A DNA stretch of 64,000 nt from Treponema sp. OMZ 787 (GCF_024181225.1 NZ_CP051198.1:1674001-1738000); one strand, 5' to 3'; positions 33,162 to 42,801 are shown, counted from the stretch's first letter. Numbers and translations: made by a program. The notes: generated from the letters alone by a model not told the origin.

Positions 33162-33539
33162 TTATTTATCCTTGTTTTTTATTAAATCAGGCCTTAAAAC
33201 CTTGGCTCCGCCTATATAAACATGAATCGGTTTTCTCCTAGAATAATAATAAATTAAAATTCGAATAGTTTTAGGTAAGCTGGCTTCTATGCAAGGCTCC
33301 AAAGCACAAAAAAGCGGAGTATTTTTCGCAAAACCGTTCTTTCTTAAGGCTGAGGCTGGGTTTAAAGCCCTTATATCATCGGTAACAGTAAACTGTATTG
33401 AAACTATATTTTTTTCGGATAAGGAATTTTCCTTTAATATTTGACTGTAAAGACTGACAACAGCCGAAGATATGCTTTCTTGACTGTCTTCACAGCATAC
33501 AGCTCCGCGCAAAGCTCTTAATTTTTTTATCAGGCTCAT
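33162..33539 (-). CDS. aroH: Chorismate mutase, AroH type
   Basis: AroH-type chorismate mutase converts chorismate to prephenate. From the ATG at 33537–33539 the protein is 125 residues, the family's normal size. Key residues of the trimeric AroH fold are visible: Arg in LRALRGAVCCE, FTVTDDIRALNPASALR, Cys and Glu in PLFCALEPCIEASLP, Arg in KTIRILI, and the C-terminal HVYIGGAKVLRPDL. A longer frame to 33620 lies within the intergenic hairpins and is not supported. It follows ppdK, with hairpins between the two. Confidence 0.88.
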   Translation of the reverse strand: MSLIKKLRALRGAVCCEDSQESISSAVVSLYSQILKENSLSEKNIVSIQFTVTDDIRALNPASALRKNGFAKNTPLFCALEPCIEASLPKTIRILIYYYSRRKPIHVYIGGAKVLRPDLIKNKDK

Positions 33540-33605
33540 TTTTAACAAAATATTTAAATCAATAACCCCGACGCAGAGCATCGGGGTATTAAACCCTCCG
33601 CACGA

Positions 33606-33646
33606 ACAAAAACACTGCACCCTGTTTTTACAATGGTACAGTGTTT
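33606..33646 (-). terminator. Terminator after ppdK
   Basis: The minus-strand arms AACACTGTACC and GGGTGCAGTGTT (with G·U pairing) are followed by TTTTT. A second G/C-rich dyad (ACCCCGA/TCGGGGT, about 33575–33597) lies further downstream without a T-run. Confidence 0.75.
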
Positions 33647-33655
33647 TAAAATTAA

Positions 33656-36427
33656 TTATTTTTTAGCAGACTTTTTAGCGGTTTTAGACTTTGTTTTTTC
33701 GGAAGTCTTAGCCGGCTGTTTTACCCCAGCCTTGGCTTTTGAAGCTTCAACTTCAGCCTGAGCTGCGGCGAGTCTTGCTATAGGAACGCGTAAGGGCGAC
33801 GCGGAAACATAGTCCATTCCTTCTCTACAGAAAAACTTAACCGAATTCAAGTCGCCTCCGTGTTCACCGCAAACACCTATTTCAAGGTGCTTTTTAACTT
33901 CCCTACCCTTTTGAATAGCTGAAGCTACCAAGATACCTACACCTTCTTGATCCAATGACTGGAATGGATCGGCCTTAAAGACACCGGCCTTGTTTTCATC
34001 TACATATTCAGGTAAGAATTTACCGGCATCATCACGGCTTATACCTATTGTCATCTGTGTAAGGTCGTTTGTACCGAAGGAGAAAAACTCTGCATATTCT
34101 GCAATCTTGTCGGCCAGTAAGGCTGCTCGAGGCGTTTCAATCATTGTACCTACCATGTACTTAAGTTTTTTATCCTTAGCCTTTTTCTCGATTATATCGT
34201 CTGCAACAGCCCGAATCCTCTTTTCCAAAATCTTAAATTCTTTTGGATCAATTGTAAGAGGAATCATTATTTCGGGTAAAACATCAACACCTTTTTTTTG
34301 AACTGTGCAGGCGGCATTGATAATTGCAGTAACCTGCATTTCAAGAATTTCAGGATAGGTTATGCTCAAGCGGCAGCCCCTGTGTCCCAACATGGGGTTT
34401 GCTTCGGTAAGCTGGTCTACGCGGTTTTTAACGCTTGCAAAACTTATATTAAGCTTTTCGGCTAATTTTTGTTGACCTTCTTTGTCATGAGGCACAAATT
34501 CGTGTAAGGGCGGGTCAATCAAGCGGATTGTTACGGGATAACCATTCATGGCCTTAAAGATACCCTCAAAGTCCTTTGTCTGATAAGGAAGAAGTTTTTT
34601 TAGAGCCTTTTCCCTTGCTTCTTTGTTTTCAGCAATAATCATTTCACGGATGGCCTGTATCCTGCTATCATCGCTAAAGAACATATGTTCGGTTCGGCAA
34701 AGGCCTATTCCCTGTGCTCCGTGGCCGATGGCAATCTTTGCATCTTCAGGAGTATCGGCATTTGTTCTTACTCTTATTTTTCGGATTTGATCAACCCATT
34801 CCATGATTTTTTTATAGGCTGCAGGAGGCTTGGGTGTAATCAAGGGTAATTCGCCCTTATAAACAGCTCCTTTTGAGCCGTCCAAGGTAATATAATCGCC
34901 TTCTTTTAAGATTATGCCCTTGGCCGAAATTTCTTTTTTCTCGTAATCGATTCTTAAATTTTCACAGCCGACGATACAGCATTTTCCCCAACCTCTGGCA
35001 ACTACGGCAGCATGGCTGGTTTTTCCTCCGGTTGCGGTTAAAATACCCTCGGCAGCATGCATACCGCCTACATCTTCGGGGCTTGTTTCATGGCGGACTA
35101 AAACAGCTCTTTTGCCCGCTTCTGCCGCTGCTTCGGCAGCTTCTGCAGAAAGACAGATAATACCGCAGGCTGCTCCCGGAACGGCAGGAATACCGTCTAC
35201 AAGATGGGCGGCTTTTAAATCGGAAGCCTTCGAATAATCCAAGGCCTTGTAGAAGACACCTTCAATATCCGAAGCCTTAATGCGGCTGACGGCTTCTTCT
35301 TTGGTTATAAGTTTTTCTTCAACCATATCTACAGCCATCTGGAAGGCTGCGGCAGGAAGTCTCTTACCTGTTCGGCACTGAAGCATGTATAATTCACCTT
35401 CTTCAACAGTGAATTCCATATCCTGCATATCTTTGTAATGTTTTTCTAAGATTTTGCGTGCATCGCAAAGTTTTTTATAGGCAGCTGTATCTTCTTTTGC
35501 AAATACATCGAGCTTAATGGGTGTTCTAATTCCTGCAACAACATCCTCACCTTGGGCATTAAAGAGGTATTCACCATAAAAGTCGTTTTTACCGGAGTTA
35601 GGATCCCTTGTAAAACAAACTCCTGTTCCGGAATTATCACCCTTGTTTCCGAAGACCATCTGCATAACATTTACAGCCGTACCTCTGATACCGACAATGT
35701 TTTCAACCCTTCGGTAAGTAACGGCCTTGTCTGACATCCAAGAACCGAAAACGGCTCCGATAGCACCCCAAAGCTGTTTTATAGGATCTTGAGGAAATGG
35801 AGCTTTTATTTCTTTTTCGTAAAGTTTTTTAGACCTATCGATAACTTCCTGCAATTCAGGTTCATTTACATCGGTATCGGAAACCTTTGCAGTTTGAGCA
35901 AGATTAAGACGCTTCTTTGTTCTTTTTTCTTTTACATCATCAAGAATTTTATCGAATTTTTCACGTTCAATGTTCATTGCCGTGGAACCGTACATTAAAA
36001 TAAATCGGCGATAAGCATCAAGGGCAAATCTTAAATTACCTGTCTTTTCGGCTAAACCTTGAACAGATTGATCATTTAACCCTAAGTTTAAAATTGTTTC
36101 CATCATTCCGGGCATCGAAACGGGAGCTCCGGATCGAACCGATACCAATAGAGGATCTTTTTTGTCCCCAAGTTTTTTCCCGGTAATTTTTTCCAGCTTT
36201 GAAAGATAAGACTCTACTTGAGCTGTTAGTTCGGCAGGATACTTTCTGTTATTTTTATAATACTCTTCGCAAACCTCGGTTGTAATAGTAAAACCCGCAG
36301 GAACAGGAAGCCCTATAGCCGTCATTTCGGCCAGGCCGGCACCCTTACCTCCCAATACTTCCTTCATCGTACCATTACCCTCAGCGCTACCTCCGCCAAA
36401 AAAATATACATATTTTGACTTTGCCAT
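33656..36427 (-). CDS. ppdK: Pyruvate, phosphate dikinase
   Basis: PPDK interconverts pyruvate + ATP + Pi and PEP + AMP + PPi; in this kind of organism it probably works in glycolysis. From the ATG at 36425–36427 (SD AAGGAGG) the protein is 923 residues. It has the N-terminal ATP-grasp domain (LGGKGAGLAEM), the phosphohistidine motif GGKTSHAAVVARGWGKCCIVG and the PEP-binding TIM barrel with the catalytic Cys in GVCGEHGGD. The C-terminus carries about 28 extra residues rich in Lys, Ala, Thr and Ser (KTKSKTAKKSAKK), histone-H1-like and unusual for the enzyme. Confidence 0.96.
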   Translation of the reverse strand: MAKSKYVYFFGGGSAEGNGTMKEVLGGKGAGLAEMTAIGLPVPAGFTITTEVCEEYYKNNRKYPAELTAQVESYLSKLEKITGKKLGDKKDPLLVSVRSGAPVSMPGMMETILNLGLNDQSVQGLAEKTGNLRFALDAYRRFILMYGSTAMNIEREKFDKILDDVKEKRTKKRLNLAQTAKVSDTDVNEPELQEVIDRSKKLYEKEIKAPFPQDPIKQLWGAIGAVFGSWMSDKAVTYRRVENIVGIRGTAVNVMQMVFGNKGDNSGTGVCFTRDPNSGKNDFYGEYLFNAQGEDVVAGIRTPIKLDVFAKEDTAAYKKLCDARKILEKHYKDMQDMEFTVEEGELYMLQCRTGKRLPAAAFQMAVDMVEEKLITKEEAVSRIKASDIEGVFYKALDYSKASDLKAAHLVDGIPAVPGAACGIICLSAEAAEAAAEAGKRAVLVRHETSPEDVGGMHAAEGILTATGGKTSHAAVVARGWGKCCIVGCENLRIDYEKKEISAKGIILKEGDYITLDGSKGAVYKGELPLITPKPPAAYKKIMEWVDQIRKIRVRTNADTPEDAKIAIGHGAQGIGLCRTEHMFFSDDSRIQAIREMIIAENKEAREKALKKLLPYQTKDFEGIFKAMNGYPVTIRLIDPPLHEFVPHDKEGQQKLAEKLNISFASVKNRVDQLTEANPMLGHRGCRLSITYPEILEMQVTAIINAACTVQKKGVDVLPEIMIPLTIDPKEFKILEKRIRAVADDIIEKKAKDKKLKYMVGTMIETPRAALLADKIAEYAEFFSFGTNDLTQMTIGISRDDAGKFLPEYVDENKAGVFKADPFQSLDQEGVGILVASAIQKGREVKKHLEIGVCGEHGGDLNSVKFFCREGMDYVSASPLRVPIARLAAAQAEVEASKAKAGVKQPAKTSEKTKSKTAKKSAKK

Positions 36428-36475
36428 TGCATTGTCCTCCTTGAACATTGAACAATTATTACAATATATTGGTAT

Positions 36476-36504
36476 ATTGTATCTTGTATAATATCAATTG
36501 TCAA
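36476..36504 (-). promoter_or_regulatory. Promoter of ppdK, overlapping the divergent capA-like promoter
   Basis: TTGACA (36499–36504) and TACAAT (36476–36481) are separated by 17 bases on the minus strand. It overlaps the plus-strand promoter at 36484–36512, so the two RNA polymerases would compete. Confidence 0.75.
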
Positions 36505-36512
36505 TGTATAAT
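36484..36512 (+). promoter_or_regulatory. Promoter of the CapA-like gene
   Basis: TTGTAT (36484–36489) and TATAAT (36507–36512) are separated by 17 bases. The ATG at 36523 follows after ten bases with no SD. Confidence 0.6.
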
Positions 36513-36522
36513 CACAGTAATT

Positions 36523-37659
36523 ATGAAAAAAAATCTTAAGTTTTATTATTTTTTATTTGCCTCGGCCGTCATATTATTCTCTTGTGCATCTATGTCAAAA
36601 GATATTCCAAATACAGAATCAACTGTGAGCGAAATAATATTGAGCTTTTCAGGCGATATTATGGCCCATGATGTTAACTTTAATATGAAAAATTATAATC
36701 GAATTTATGAGGATATAAGGGATATACTGTTAAACGATGACTTAACATTCGGAAACATTGAAACCCCTGTATGTGACGAAAAGCCGCTTTCATCATTTCC
36801 GTTTTTTAATGTACACAGTGATTATTTAAGAGCAGCAATAGATGGGGGCTTCGATGTTTTTTCCTTTGCCAATAATCATACCAACGATCAGGGCATTAAA
36901 GGAATAGACGGAACTATTAAAAGTTTTAACTCATTAAAAGAAGAGTATAAGAATAAAGAGCTTTTTTCTTCCGGTTTAAAAAATAAAGAAGGTGAAGATT
37001 TTAAACCTGTATTAATCGAAAAAAAAGACTGGAAAATTTTATTTTTATCGGTAACGGAACATATCAATTCTCATGACAAATCAAAGAATCGGCTTTACTA
37101 CTCTGCACCTTCAAAAACAGGAAGGAAAAAGCTTATTTCAGCCATAAAAAAAATGAAAGAAGAAAATCCTTGCGATATTTTTATTCTGTCTCTTCATTTA
37201 AGCGAGGAGGAATACGGCCTTAAGGTTTTAGAAAGCAAAAAAACATGGTTTAAAGCCTTAGCGGATGCAGGAGTTGATATAGTCTGGGCTCATCACCCCC
37301 ATGTTTTACAGGATTGGGAATTTACCGATACGGAATCCAATAAAAAGGCTTTTTTTATGTATTCCATGGGAAATTTTATTTCGGGTCAAAGGTGGAAGGT
37401 AAACTATGACGATCCTGCTTATTACAGGGAATATACCGGCGACTCAATAATAATGCAGTTAAAATTAAAAAAGATTGACGGAATCTTGCAGAGCGGAATG
37501 AAAGCGAGCACTGTTTTAATTACAAACTATAACGAAAAAAACGCTCCCGTTATAAAACGCTTTACTCAAGAATGGGCCGAGACCCTCTCCGAAAAGGAAA
37601 GGGTCTATTATCTTAAACGCCTTGAACTTATGAAGGCCTATTTACCTAAGCTAAAATAA
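36523..37659 (+). CDS. CapA-like (PGA_cap) metallophosphatase-fold lipoprotein
   Basis: The 378-residue precursor has a signal peptide with lipobox ILFSC, so it is a lipoprotein. The mature part is a CapA/PgsA-type domain. It has LSFSGDIMAHDVNF, NIETPVCDEKPLSSFPFFN, FSFANNHTNDQG and ADAGVDIVWAHHPHVLQDWE, the D, NH and HHPH metal-site blocks of this calcineurin-like group. CapA proteins are linked to poly-gamma-glutamate capsules, but no capB/capC genes are adjacent, so its substrate is open. Start at MKKNLKFYYF is set by the lipobox and promoter; the frame from 36448 has no support. Confidence 0.86.
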   Translation: MKKNLKFYYFLFASAVILFSCASMSKDIPNTESTVSEIILSFSGDIMAHDVNFNMKNYNRIYEDIRDILLNDDLTFGNIETPVCDEKPLSSFPFFNVHSDYLRAAIDGGFDVFSFANNHTNDQGIKGIDGTIKSFNSLKEEYKNKELFSSGLKNKEGEDFKPVLIEKKDWKILFLSVTEHINSHDKSKNRLYYSAPSKTGRKKLISAIKKMKEENPCDIFILSLHLSEEEYGLKVLESKKTWFKALADAGVDIVWAHHPHVLQDWEFTDTESNKKAFFMYSMGNFISGQRWKVNYDDPAYYREYTGDSIIMQLKLKKIDGILQSGMKASTVLITNYNEKNAPVIKRFTQEWAETLSEKERVYYLKRLELMKAYLPKLK

Positions 37660-37679
37660 AAAGCTTAAGGTAATAATTT

Positions 37680-39122
37680 TTACATTAGGCTCTTGTACTT
37701 TTCGGCCAAGGCTTTTGCCTTTACGTTTGCAAGGCCTCGGTAGCGTTCGGGGTTTGCAAAAAACTCTTCGGGCTTATCAAAGTTAAGTTCTTTTAATCTT
37801 TCCGTAACAAGAGCAAAGACCTTTTCTTCGGTTTTTAAGGCCTCATAAAAACTTAGCTTTTGATTTTCGGCAGCAAGGGTAATTTTGCGTATTACCTCGT
37901 GGGCATCGGAAACGCCGCATTCTGCCAAAAGAATGTAGGCTGGCTCGGCCATAACGCCTCCCCTCACCTTTCCTCCGCCCTGTAAAAGGTTTTTAAGCAT
38001 ATTTTCCCTATCGGCCTGTAGCCCATTTAAAATGGAATTCATGCGGTTAAAGGCCAAGGCAAGCCCTGTCAAATAATCGGCTATAAACCTCTGGCTTGCA
38101 GAATTGGACAGGTCTCTTTGATGCTCCGAGATTTGATCCATATAAAAACTCATCACTCTTGGCGAAAAGGTCTTCCACAAGCTTTTTACGTGTTCGGAGT
38201 TCCACGGGTTCCGCTTTTGAGGCATGGTCGAAGAACCTACCTGAGTTGCACTAAAGTGTTCAAAAACCTCCCCTATCTCGGTTCTTTGCAGATTGCGTAA
38301 ATCGTCTGCAAGGTTTGCAATTATGCCGAAGGCAATATTTGCTTCAAGAAGGAGGCGGAGCATGTATTCGGGTTCAACCAGCTGATGCGAATATTCGGAA
38401 GGCTTTAAGCCGAGGTAATCAAGATATATTTTTTCGAATTTCATCGGGTCGGAAACTATTAAAGACGCCGCATTATAAGAGCCGACAGCTCCTGCAAATT
38501 TTCCCCGTAAATCCTTTACAAGCTCTTCCAGCCTTAAAATAGACTTACCTAAGCGGGCTACATATTCGGAAACTGCATACCCAAAGGTAATCGGAACGGC
38601 GTGCTGACCGTGGGTTCGCCCCACCTGAGGGGTTTCAGCCTCTCTTTCGGCAATATCGCAAAGTAAGATTTCTGTTTTCTTTAAAAGGGGAATTATCACC
38701 TTTACGACGGCATCCCTTATCCTCATGGAAAAAGCCGTGTCAAGGATGTCGGCACTCGTGGCTCCTAGGTGAACCAAGGGAGCCGTTACTTCGGGCACCT
38801 TTTTCTTTAGGACATTCACCAAGGCCCTTATATTGTGCTGGGTTTTATGTTCTTCTTCATAAACTTCGGAAGGGTCGATATTTAAGGCAATATCATCCAA
38901 GGTTTTTTCTAACTCGATGCTCAATTTTGGAAGTAAAGAGCTTTTCTTTTCTTCTGCAATTTTAAGATGGGCCTTTACAAGGGCCATTTCGGCCATGGCG
39001 CAATAAACGATGCCGGCTTCTTCCGATAAAAAAACCGAAAGCTCATCATAAAGCCCCCCTTGCGGAAGGGAATAGCGGTGATCTATCGGCGAGATGTTTT
39101 TAAAAATACTTCTTGTTTCCAT
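37680..39122 (-). CDS. purB: Adenylosuccinate lyase
   Basis: PurB acts in purine synthesis and in AMP formation. The 480 residues contain the superfamily signature GSSTMPQKRNPWNSEHVKSL near residue 295, with the flexible catalytic serine loop. The histidine regions are GRTHGQHAVPITFGYA and HLGATSADILD. The N-terminus SPIDHRYSLP is typical of PurB. Its promoter places the transcript start at or within a base or two of the ATG. Argininosuccinate lyase or fumarase C are less likely because of the N-terminal motif. Confidence 0.9.
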   Translation of the reverse strand: METRSIFKNISPIDHRYSLPQGGLYDELSVFLSEEAGIVYCAMAEMALVKAHLKIAEEKKSSLLPKLSIELEKTLDDIALNIDPSEVYEEEHKTQHNIRALVNVLKKKVPEVTAPLVHLGATSADILDTAFSMRIRDAVVKVIIPLLKKTEILLCDIAEREAETPQVGRTHGQHAVPITFGYAVSEYVARLGKSILRLEELVKDLRGKFAGAVGSYNAASLIVSDPMKFEKIYLDYLGLKPSEYSHQLVEPEYMLRLLLEANIAFGIIANLADDLRNLQRTEIGEVFEHFSATQVGSSTMPQKRNPWNSEHVKSLWKTFSPRVMSFYMDQISEHQRDLSNSASQRFIADYLTGLALAFNRMNSILNGLQADRENMLKNLLQGGGKVRGGVMAEPAYILLAECGVSDAHEVIRKITLAAENQKLSFYEALKTEEKVFALVTERLKELNFDKPEEFFANPERYRGLANVKAKALAEKYKSLM

Positions 39123-39129
39123 GCCTAGT

Positions 39130-39158
39130 ATAATGACCTAAAGAAGCTGTTTAGTCAA
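39130..39158 (-). promoter_or_regulatory. Promoter giving a leaderless purB transcript
   Basis: TTGACT (39153–39158) and CATTAT (39130–39135) are separated by 17 bases on the minus strand. The ATG begins seven bases after the -10 box. Confidence 0.6.
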
Positions 39159-39195
39159 GCGGTTTAAAAGACAGTGATTTTGCCCTGCCTCGGCT

Positions 39196-42100
39196 TCAAT
39201 TCATAGATAGAACTCTTTCAATTTGCCTAATATTGTTTGCCATTTCAGGTTCCAAAACCGTCTTATCAAAAAGATTAAGAGTCTTACGGCAGCCGTCAAA
39301 ATCTTTTTCCTTAAAGGCTTGTATCAGTTTTTCGTATAATTCTTTAAGCTCTGCAAAAGTCTTTATATTGCCTGTATTTTTATAGCGCACATAATAAGTT
39401 GTTACACTTCCTTTTCCTTTTAACTCCCTAGCTGGACGTTTAAAAAGAGGATACCTATCGCCTATTATTGCAGCCGTTTTTTCGGAAACGGTACAGGCCA
39501 TAGGAGCCGTTGCCGCTTCAAGCCTAAAGGTAGTATTTACTACATCTCCGAAAATATCGAAAACATACTTATGAACACCAACGATGCCTCCCGTTATCTT
39601 TCCCGAATCGATGCCTATTTTTACCTGAAAATGAGATTTATTCTTTTTGTTGATGTCCTCAATCACAGAGAGCATTTCAATCGCAGCATCGGCCAAACGG
39701 AAGGCGTGATCTTCTTCTCCTCTAAAACCGCAGCAAGCCATGTAGCCGTCTCCCAAGGTCTTAATCCTTTCACAGCCGAATTTATCCATAATGCGGTCAA
39801 AATGCGTAAATATATTGTTTAACTCCGAAATAACGGTTTCGGGCGAGTTGGCACTTGACCATTTTGTAAAATTGACAAGGTCGGCGAATAAGACACTCAC
39901 GGCAGAATAAACTTTCGGCTTTGAGGTTCCCGTTTCAATTAACTCGTCAATAATGGGAAGGGGCAGGGTGTTTCTTAAAAGCTTATCGCTTTTTTCTTTT
40001 TCTTCTGCCAGTTCCTTAGTCTTCTCTTTTACCTTTCTGTCAAGCTCCTTGGCTCTTTTATTTAAGGCTCTAAACCTTATCCGTACTCCCGAAAAAATGA
40101 GACCGCCTATAAAAAGAATTAAAAAAATATCGAACCAAATCGTCTGATAGAAAAAGGGTTCTTTATAAAATTCTATACCTGTGCCGTTTTCGTTTATAAT
40201 TCCGTCATTATTGGCGGCTCTTACCCTGAACACATATTTTCCCGGAGAAAGGTTTGTGTAGGCTATTTCGCGTGTTGTTCCTGAGGACTTCCATTCGTTG
40301 TCGTAACCCTCCAGCTTGTATTCAAAACGGACTCTTTCCGGTACGGTATAACTGAGGGCGGTAAATTTAAAAAGAATACGTTTAACTTGAGGTTTTATAA
40401 TAAAGTTATTTTCTTTTAAGTCAAAATCATTGCCGTCCAAAATAACGTTTTCTATAACGACGGGAGGGGAATGTTTATTTGTAACATAATAAGACGGATC
40501 GCAGACGGCAACACCTTTTAGGGTCGGAATGTATACGGTATTTTTATCGGTTACATGAGCCCAAGCATTTGCAGATAACTGCCCCGTAAGCCCGTCCAGC
40601 CTGTTATATCGGACAAGACCCTCAGCAGGATGCCGGTTTAAAACAGCCTGCAAAAATTTATCGGATTTAACCAAAATAAGTTCCTTGGGTGCCACAATCC
40701 AAAGGTTTCCCTGAGTGTCATAGAGGACGTTATATACACTGATAATTTTTTGACCTATTGCAATATTTGCATCGTAAAAAATGCCGTCCTTATAAAGACT
40801 TAACCCCTCACTGGTAGAAAACCAAATATTTCTGTCTTTATCTTCGACAATGCGGAAAACAATGTTTCCTATAAGCCCTTCTTCCCTTGTTAATAGTCTC
40901 TCCACTTTAATTTTAGGTCTATCTTCTGAAAGAGAAACCTTAAGTTCCGCTGCACCGCTTCCGTCCGTGCCGAGCCAGATACTACCATTCCGGCTTTCCA
41001 AAGCACAGAGGATAAACAGGTTGGTCAGGCCATCTTTTTTGGTAAAATTCGTGATTACACCATTATGATAAACGGCAGGGCCCGAGGTGGTTCCTATCCA
41101 CAAAAGCCCATTGGAGTCACGCAACGTAAAACGTACACTGTTACCCGAAAGGCCGTCTTTTTTTGAAATGCTTTTTATACTGCCGTCCTTAAAAAAAATA
41201 AGGAGCCCCTTATCCGAATAGGTAGAAAAATATAAAGAGCCGTCGGCTTCTTCCCGTATTTGTCTTATGCGGTTACCCTCGGTCATTTTAAGAAGATTAT
41301 CAATATCATCGGAACGCTTTTTTGAAAGTGAAGAGCTTTTTAAACATACGGCACCGTCATCCTTGGCTATCCATATATTTTTATCCATATCTTCCAAAAC
41401 GGAATTTGAAGCAGTGGGCGGCAGGGATTCCGCACTGGCAAGATCGATAAAACGGCCCTTGCTGAATTTTGACAAACCGCCGCGCTCCATACCTGCCCAA
41501 AGGTTTTCTTCAAAATCGGAACATAAACATGAGACGATATTATTGGGTAAGCCGTTTTCTTCCGAGAAGAATTCGGCCTCTTTGCCGTTAAGCGTTATAA
41601 TACCCTTATTGGTGGCAATGTACATATTACCGTCTCTGGTACGCAAAAAACGGTTTATACCGATACCGTCAAGGGTTTTAATATCTATGATTTCTTTTAT
41701 GGAGTTGTTTTTTATCTTGATAATTTTTCCGCTGAGTGTACCGAACCAAAGGGTACCGTCGGTATCGACATAGGCTGTCGAAAAGGTATAATCTTTTATT
41801 TCCTGTAAATACGGAAGGCTTATTATTTTGCCGTTTTGAATGACCGTAAGACCTTCTATATTGGAACCTACAAAGATTTTATCGTCTACAGGCATAATAA
41901 AAAAGACAATACCTATGTTCTTACCGCCTTCATCTAAATGCTCAAATTGTCCGTCAGCTTTACGCCGAAATAATCCTCCTGCCGTACCTACCCACATTAC
42001 ATTGTTTTTATCGAATCTGATTGTACGCACCGAAAGATTGGAAAGGCCGCTTTCAAGCCCGTATTTTTTAAATTGTTTGTTTTTATATGAATATAAGCCT

Positions 42101-42447
42101 GTAGAGTTTGTGCCTATCCAAATAGTTCCTTCTGCATCTTCATACAAGAAACGAGGTGCAAGTCCTGTAAAGCCATGCTCTTCTTCGGTAAATTCGGTAT
42201 AGTTATTACCGTCAAAGCGCATAAGCCCGTCATAAGAAGCCAGCCAGATATAACCTGTACTGTCCTGCAGGATATCCATTATCCTGTTTGACGGCAAACC
42301 GCTTTTTTCGTCAGCCCAAAAGGTCTGTACCGAAGAAGCCAAATTGTTAAAAGAAATTTCGGCAGCAACCGAAAGCATCATAAAAATTGCCGTGATAGTA
42401 AATAATACTTTTTTTTGTACAATTACCCGTCTAATACACTTAACCAT
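39196..42447 (-). CDS. Membrane receptor: periplasmic beta-propeller fused to class III adenylate cyclase
   Basis: The 1083-residue protein starts at the ATG 42445–42447 (SD GAGGAGG). After an N-terminal membrane segment come about a dozen 'two-component regulator propeller' repeats (for example DSTGYIWLASYDGLMRFDG and DAEGTIWIGTNSTGLYSY) covering roughly residues 40–690. A Y_Y_Y-type Ig domain (about 700–780) and a transmembrane helix (FDIFLILFIGGLIFSGV) follow, then a short coiled coil. The C-terminal cyclase domain has metal Asp in LFADLVNFTKW, adenine-specifying Lys/Asp in KTLGDGY and FDIFGD, and the transition-state Asn/Arg in VVNTTFRLE. All catalytic residues are present, so it should make cAMP in the cytoplasm. 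It combines a hybrid-sensor ectodomain with a cyclase output. Confidence 0.9.
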   Translation of the reverse strand: MVKCIRRVIVQKKVLFTITAIFMMLSVAAEISFNNLASSVQTFWADEKSGLPSNRIMDILQDSTGYIWLASYDGLMRFDGNNYTEFTEEEHGFTGLAPRFLYEDAEGTIWIGTNSTGLYSYKNKQFKKYGLESGLSNLSVRTIRFDKNNVMWVGTAGGLFRRKADGQFEHLDEGGKNIGIVFFIMPVDDKIFVGSNIEGLTVIQNGKIISLPYLQEIKDYTFSTAYVDTDGTLWFGTLSGKIIKIKNNSIKEIIDIKTLDGIGINRFLRTRDGNMYIATNKGIITLNGKEAEFFSEENGLPNNIVSCLCSDFEENLWAGMERGGLSKFSKGRFIDLASAESLPPTASNSVLEDMDKNIWIAKDDGAVCLKSSSLSKKRSDDIDNLLKMTEGNRIRQIREEADGSLYFSTYSDKGLLIFFKDGSIKSISKKDGLSGNSVRFTLRDSNGLLWIGTTSGPAVYHNGVITNFTKKDGLTNLFILCALESRNGSIWLGTDGSGAAELKVSLSEDRPKIKVERLLTREEGLIGNIVFRIVEDKDRNIWFSTSEGLSLYKDGIFYDANIAIGQKIISVYNVLYDTQGNLWIVAPKELILVKSDKFLQAVLNRHPAEGLVRYNRLDGLTGQLSANAWAHVTDKNTVYIPTLKGVAVCDPSYYVTNKHSPPVVIENVILDGNDFDLKENNFIIKPQVKRILFKFTALSYTVPERVRFEYKLEGYDNEWKSSGTTREIAYTNLSPGKYVFRVRAANNDGIINENGTGIEFYKEPFFYQTIWFDIFLILFIGGLIFSGVRIRFRALNKRAKELDRKVKEKTKELAEEKEKSDKLLRNTLPLPIIDELIETGTSKPKVYSAVSVLFADLVNFTKWSSANSPETVISELNNIFTHFDRIMDKFGCERIKTLGDGYMACCGFRGEEDHAFRLADAAIEMLSVIEDINKKNKSHFQVKIGIDSGKITGGIVGVHKYVFDIFGDVVNTTFRLEAATAPMACTVSEKTAAIIGDRYPLFKRPARELKGKGSVTTYYVRYKNTGNIKTFAELKELYEKLIQAFKEKDFDGCRKTLNLFDKTVLEPEMANNIRQIERVLSMN

Positions 42448-42489
42448 TAATTCCACCTCCTCAGCCGATTGTATCATAAAACATGGAAT

Positions 42490-42801
42490 TTATTCAATGC
42501 AAAATATTGTCAATTCTTGGACATAGTAATAAGTACCGGAACAGGCATCTGCATAGTCCGCAGGCAACCGTTTGGCCTTGTCCAAAAAACTGTGTATATG
42601 TCCCAACATACCCTCTGTTACGGCGGCGATGTTTTTCATTGTAAATCTGACATTGCCTACTGCGTAGGTTTTATCGGAAGGTACGGCCCGATTTGTTTCG
42701 ACGCCCTTGCCTTGTCCGGCATTGAGACAGGTAGAGAAAAGTATCATCATCATAATTGCCGATAGCAATACTGCTATAGCCGTTAATTTAAATTGTTTCA
42801 T
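42490..42801 (-). CDS. Small exported protein of unknown function
   Basis: The 103-residue precursor has a signal peptide (MKQFKLTAIAVLLSAIMMMI) ending near LFSTC, a possible but imperfect lipobox. The mature part of about 75 residues contains a further cysteine pair. The gene has no SD and no clear promoter. It lies between the tandem palindromic repeats and the propeller-cyclase gene, 42 bases upstream of the cyclase, and is in the same direction, so it may be a ligand or accessory of that receptor. That role is inference. Confidence 0.6.
   Translation of the reverse strand: MKQFKLTAIAVLLSAIMMMILFSTCLNAGQGKGVETNRAVPSDKTYAVGNVRFTMKNIAAVTEGMLGHIHSFLDKAKRLPADYADACSGTYYYVQELTIFCIE

Noticed and set aside
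33571-33597. Second terminator after ppdK
   Set aside because: The G/C stem has no following T-run on the minus strand; it may be part of the aroH leader instead.
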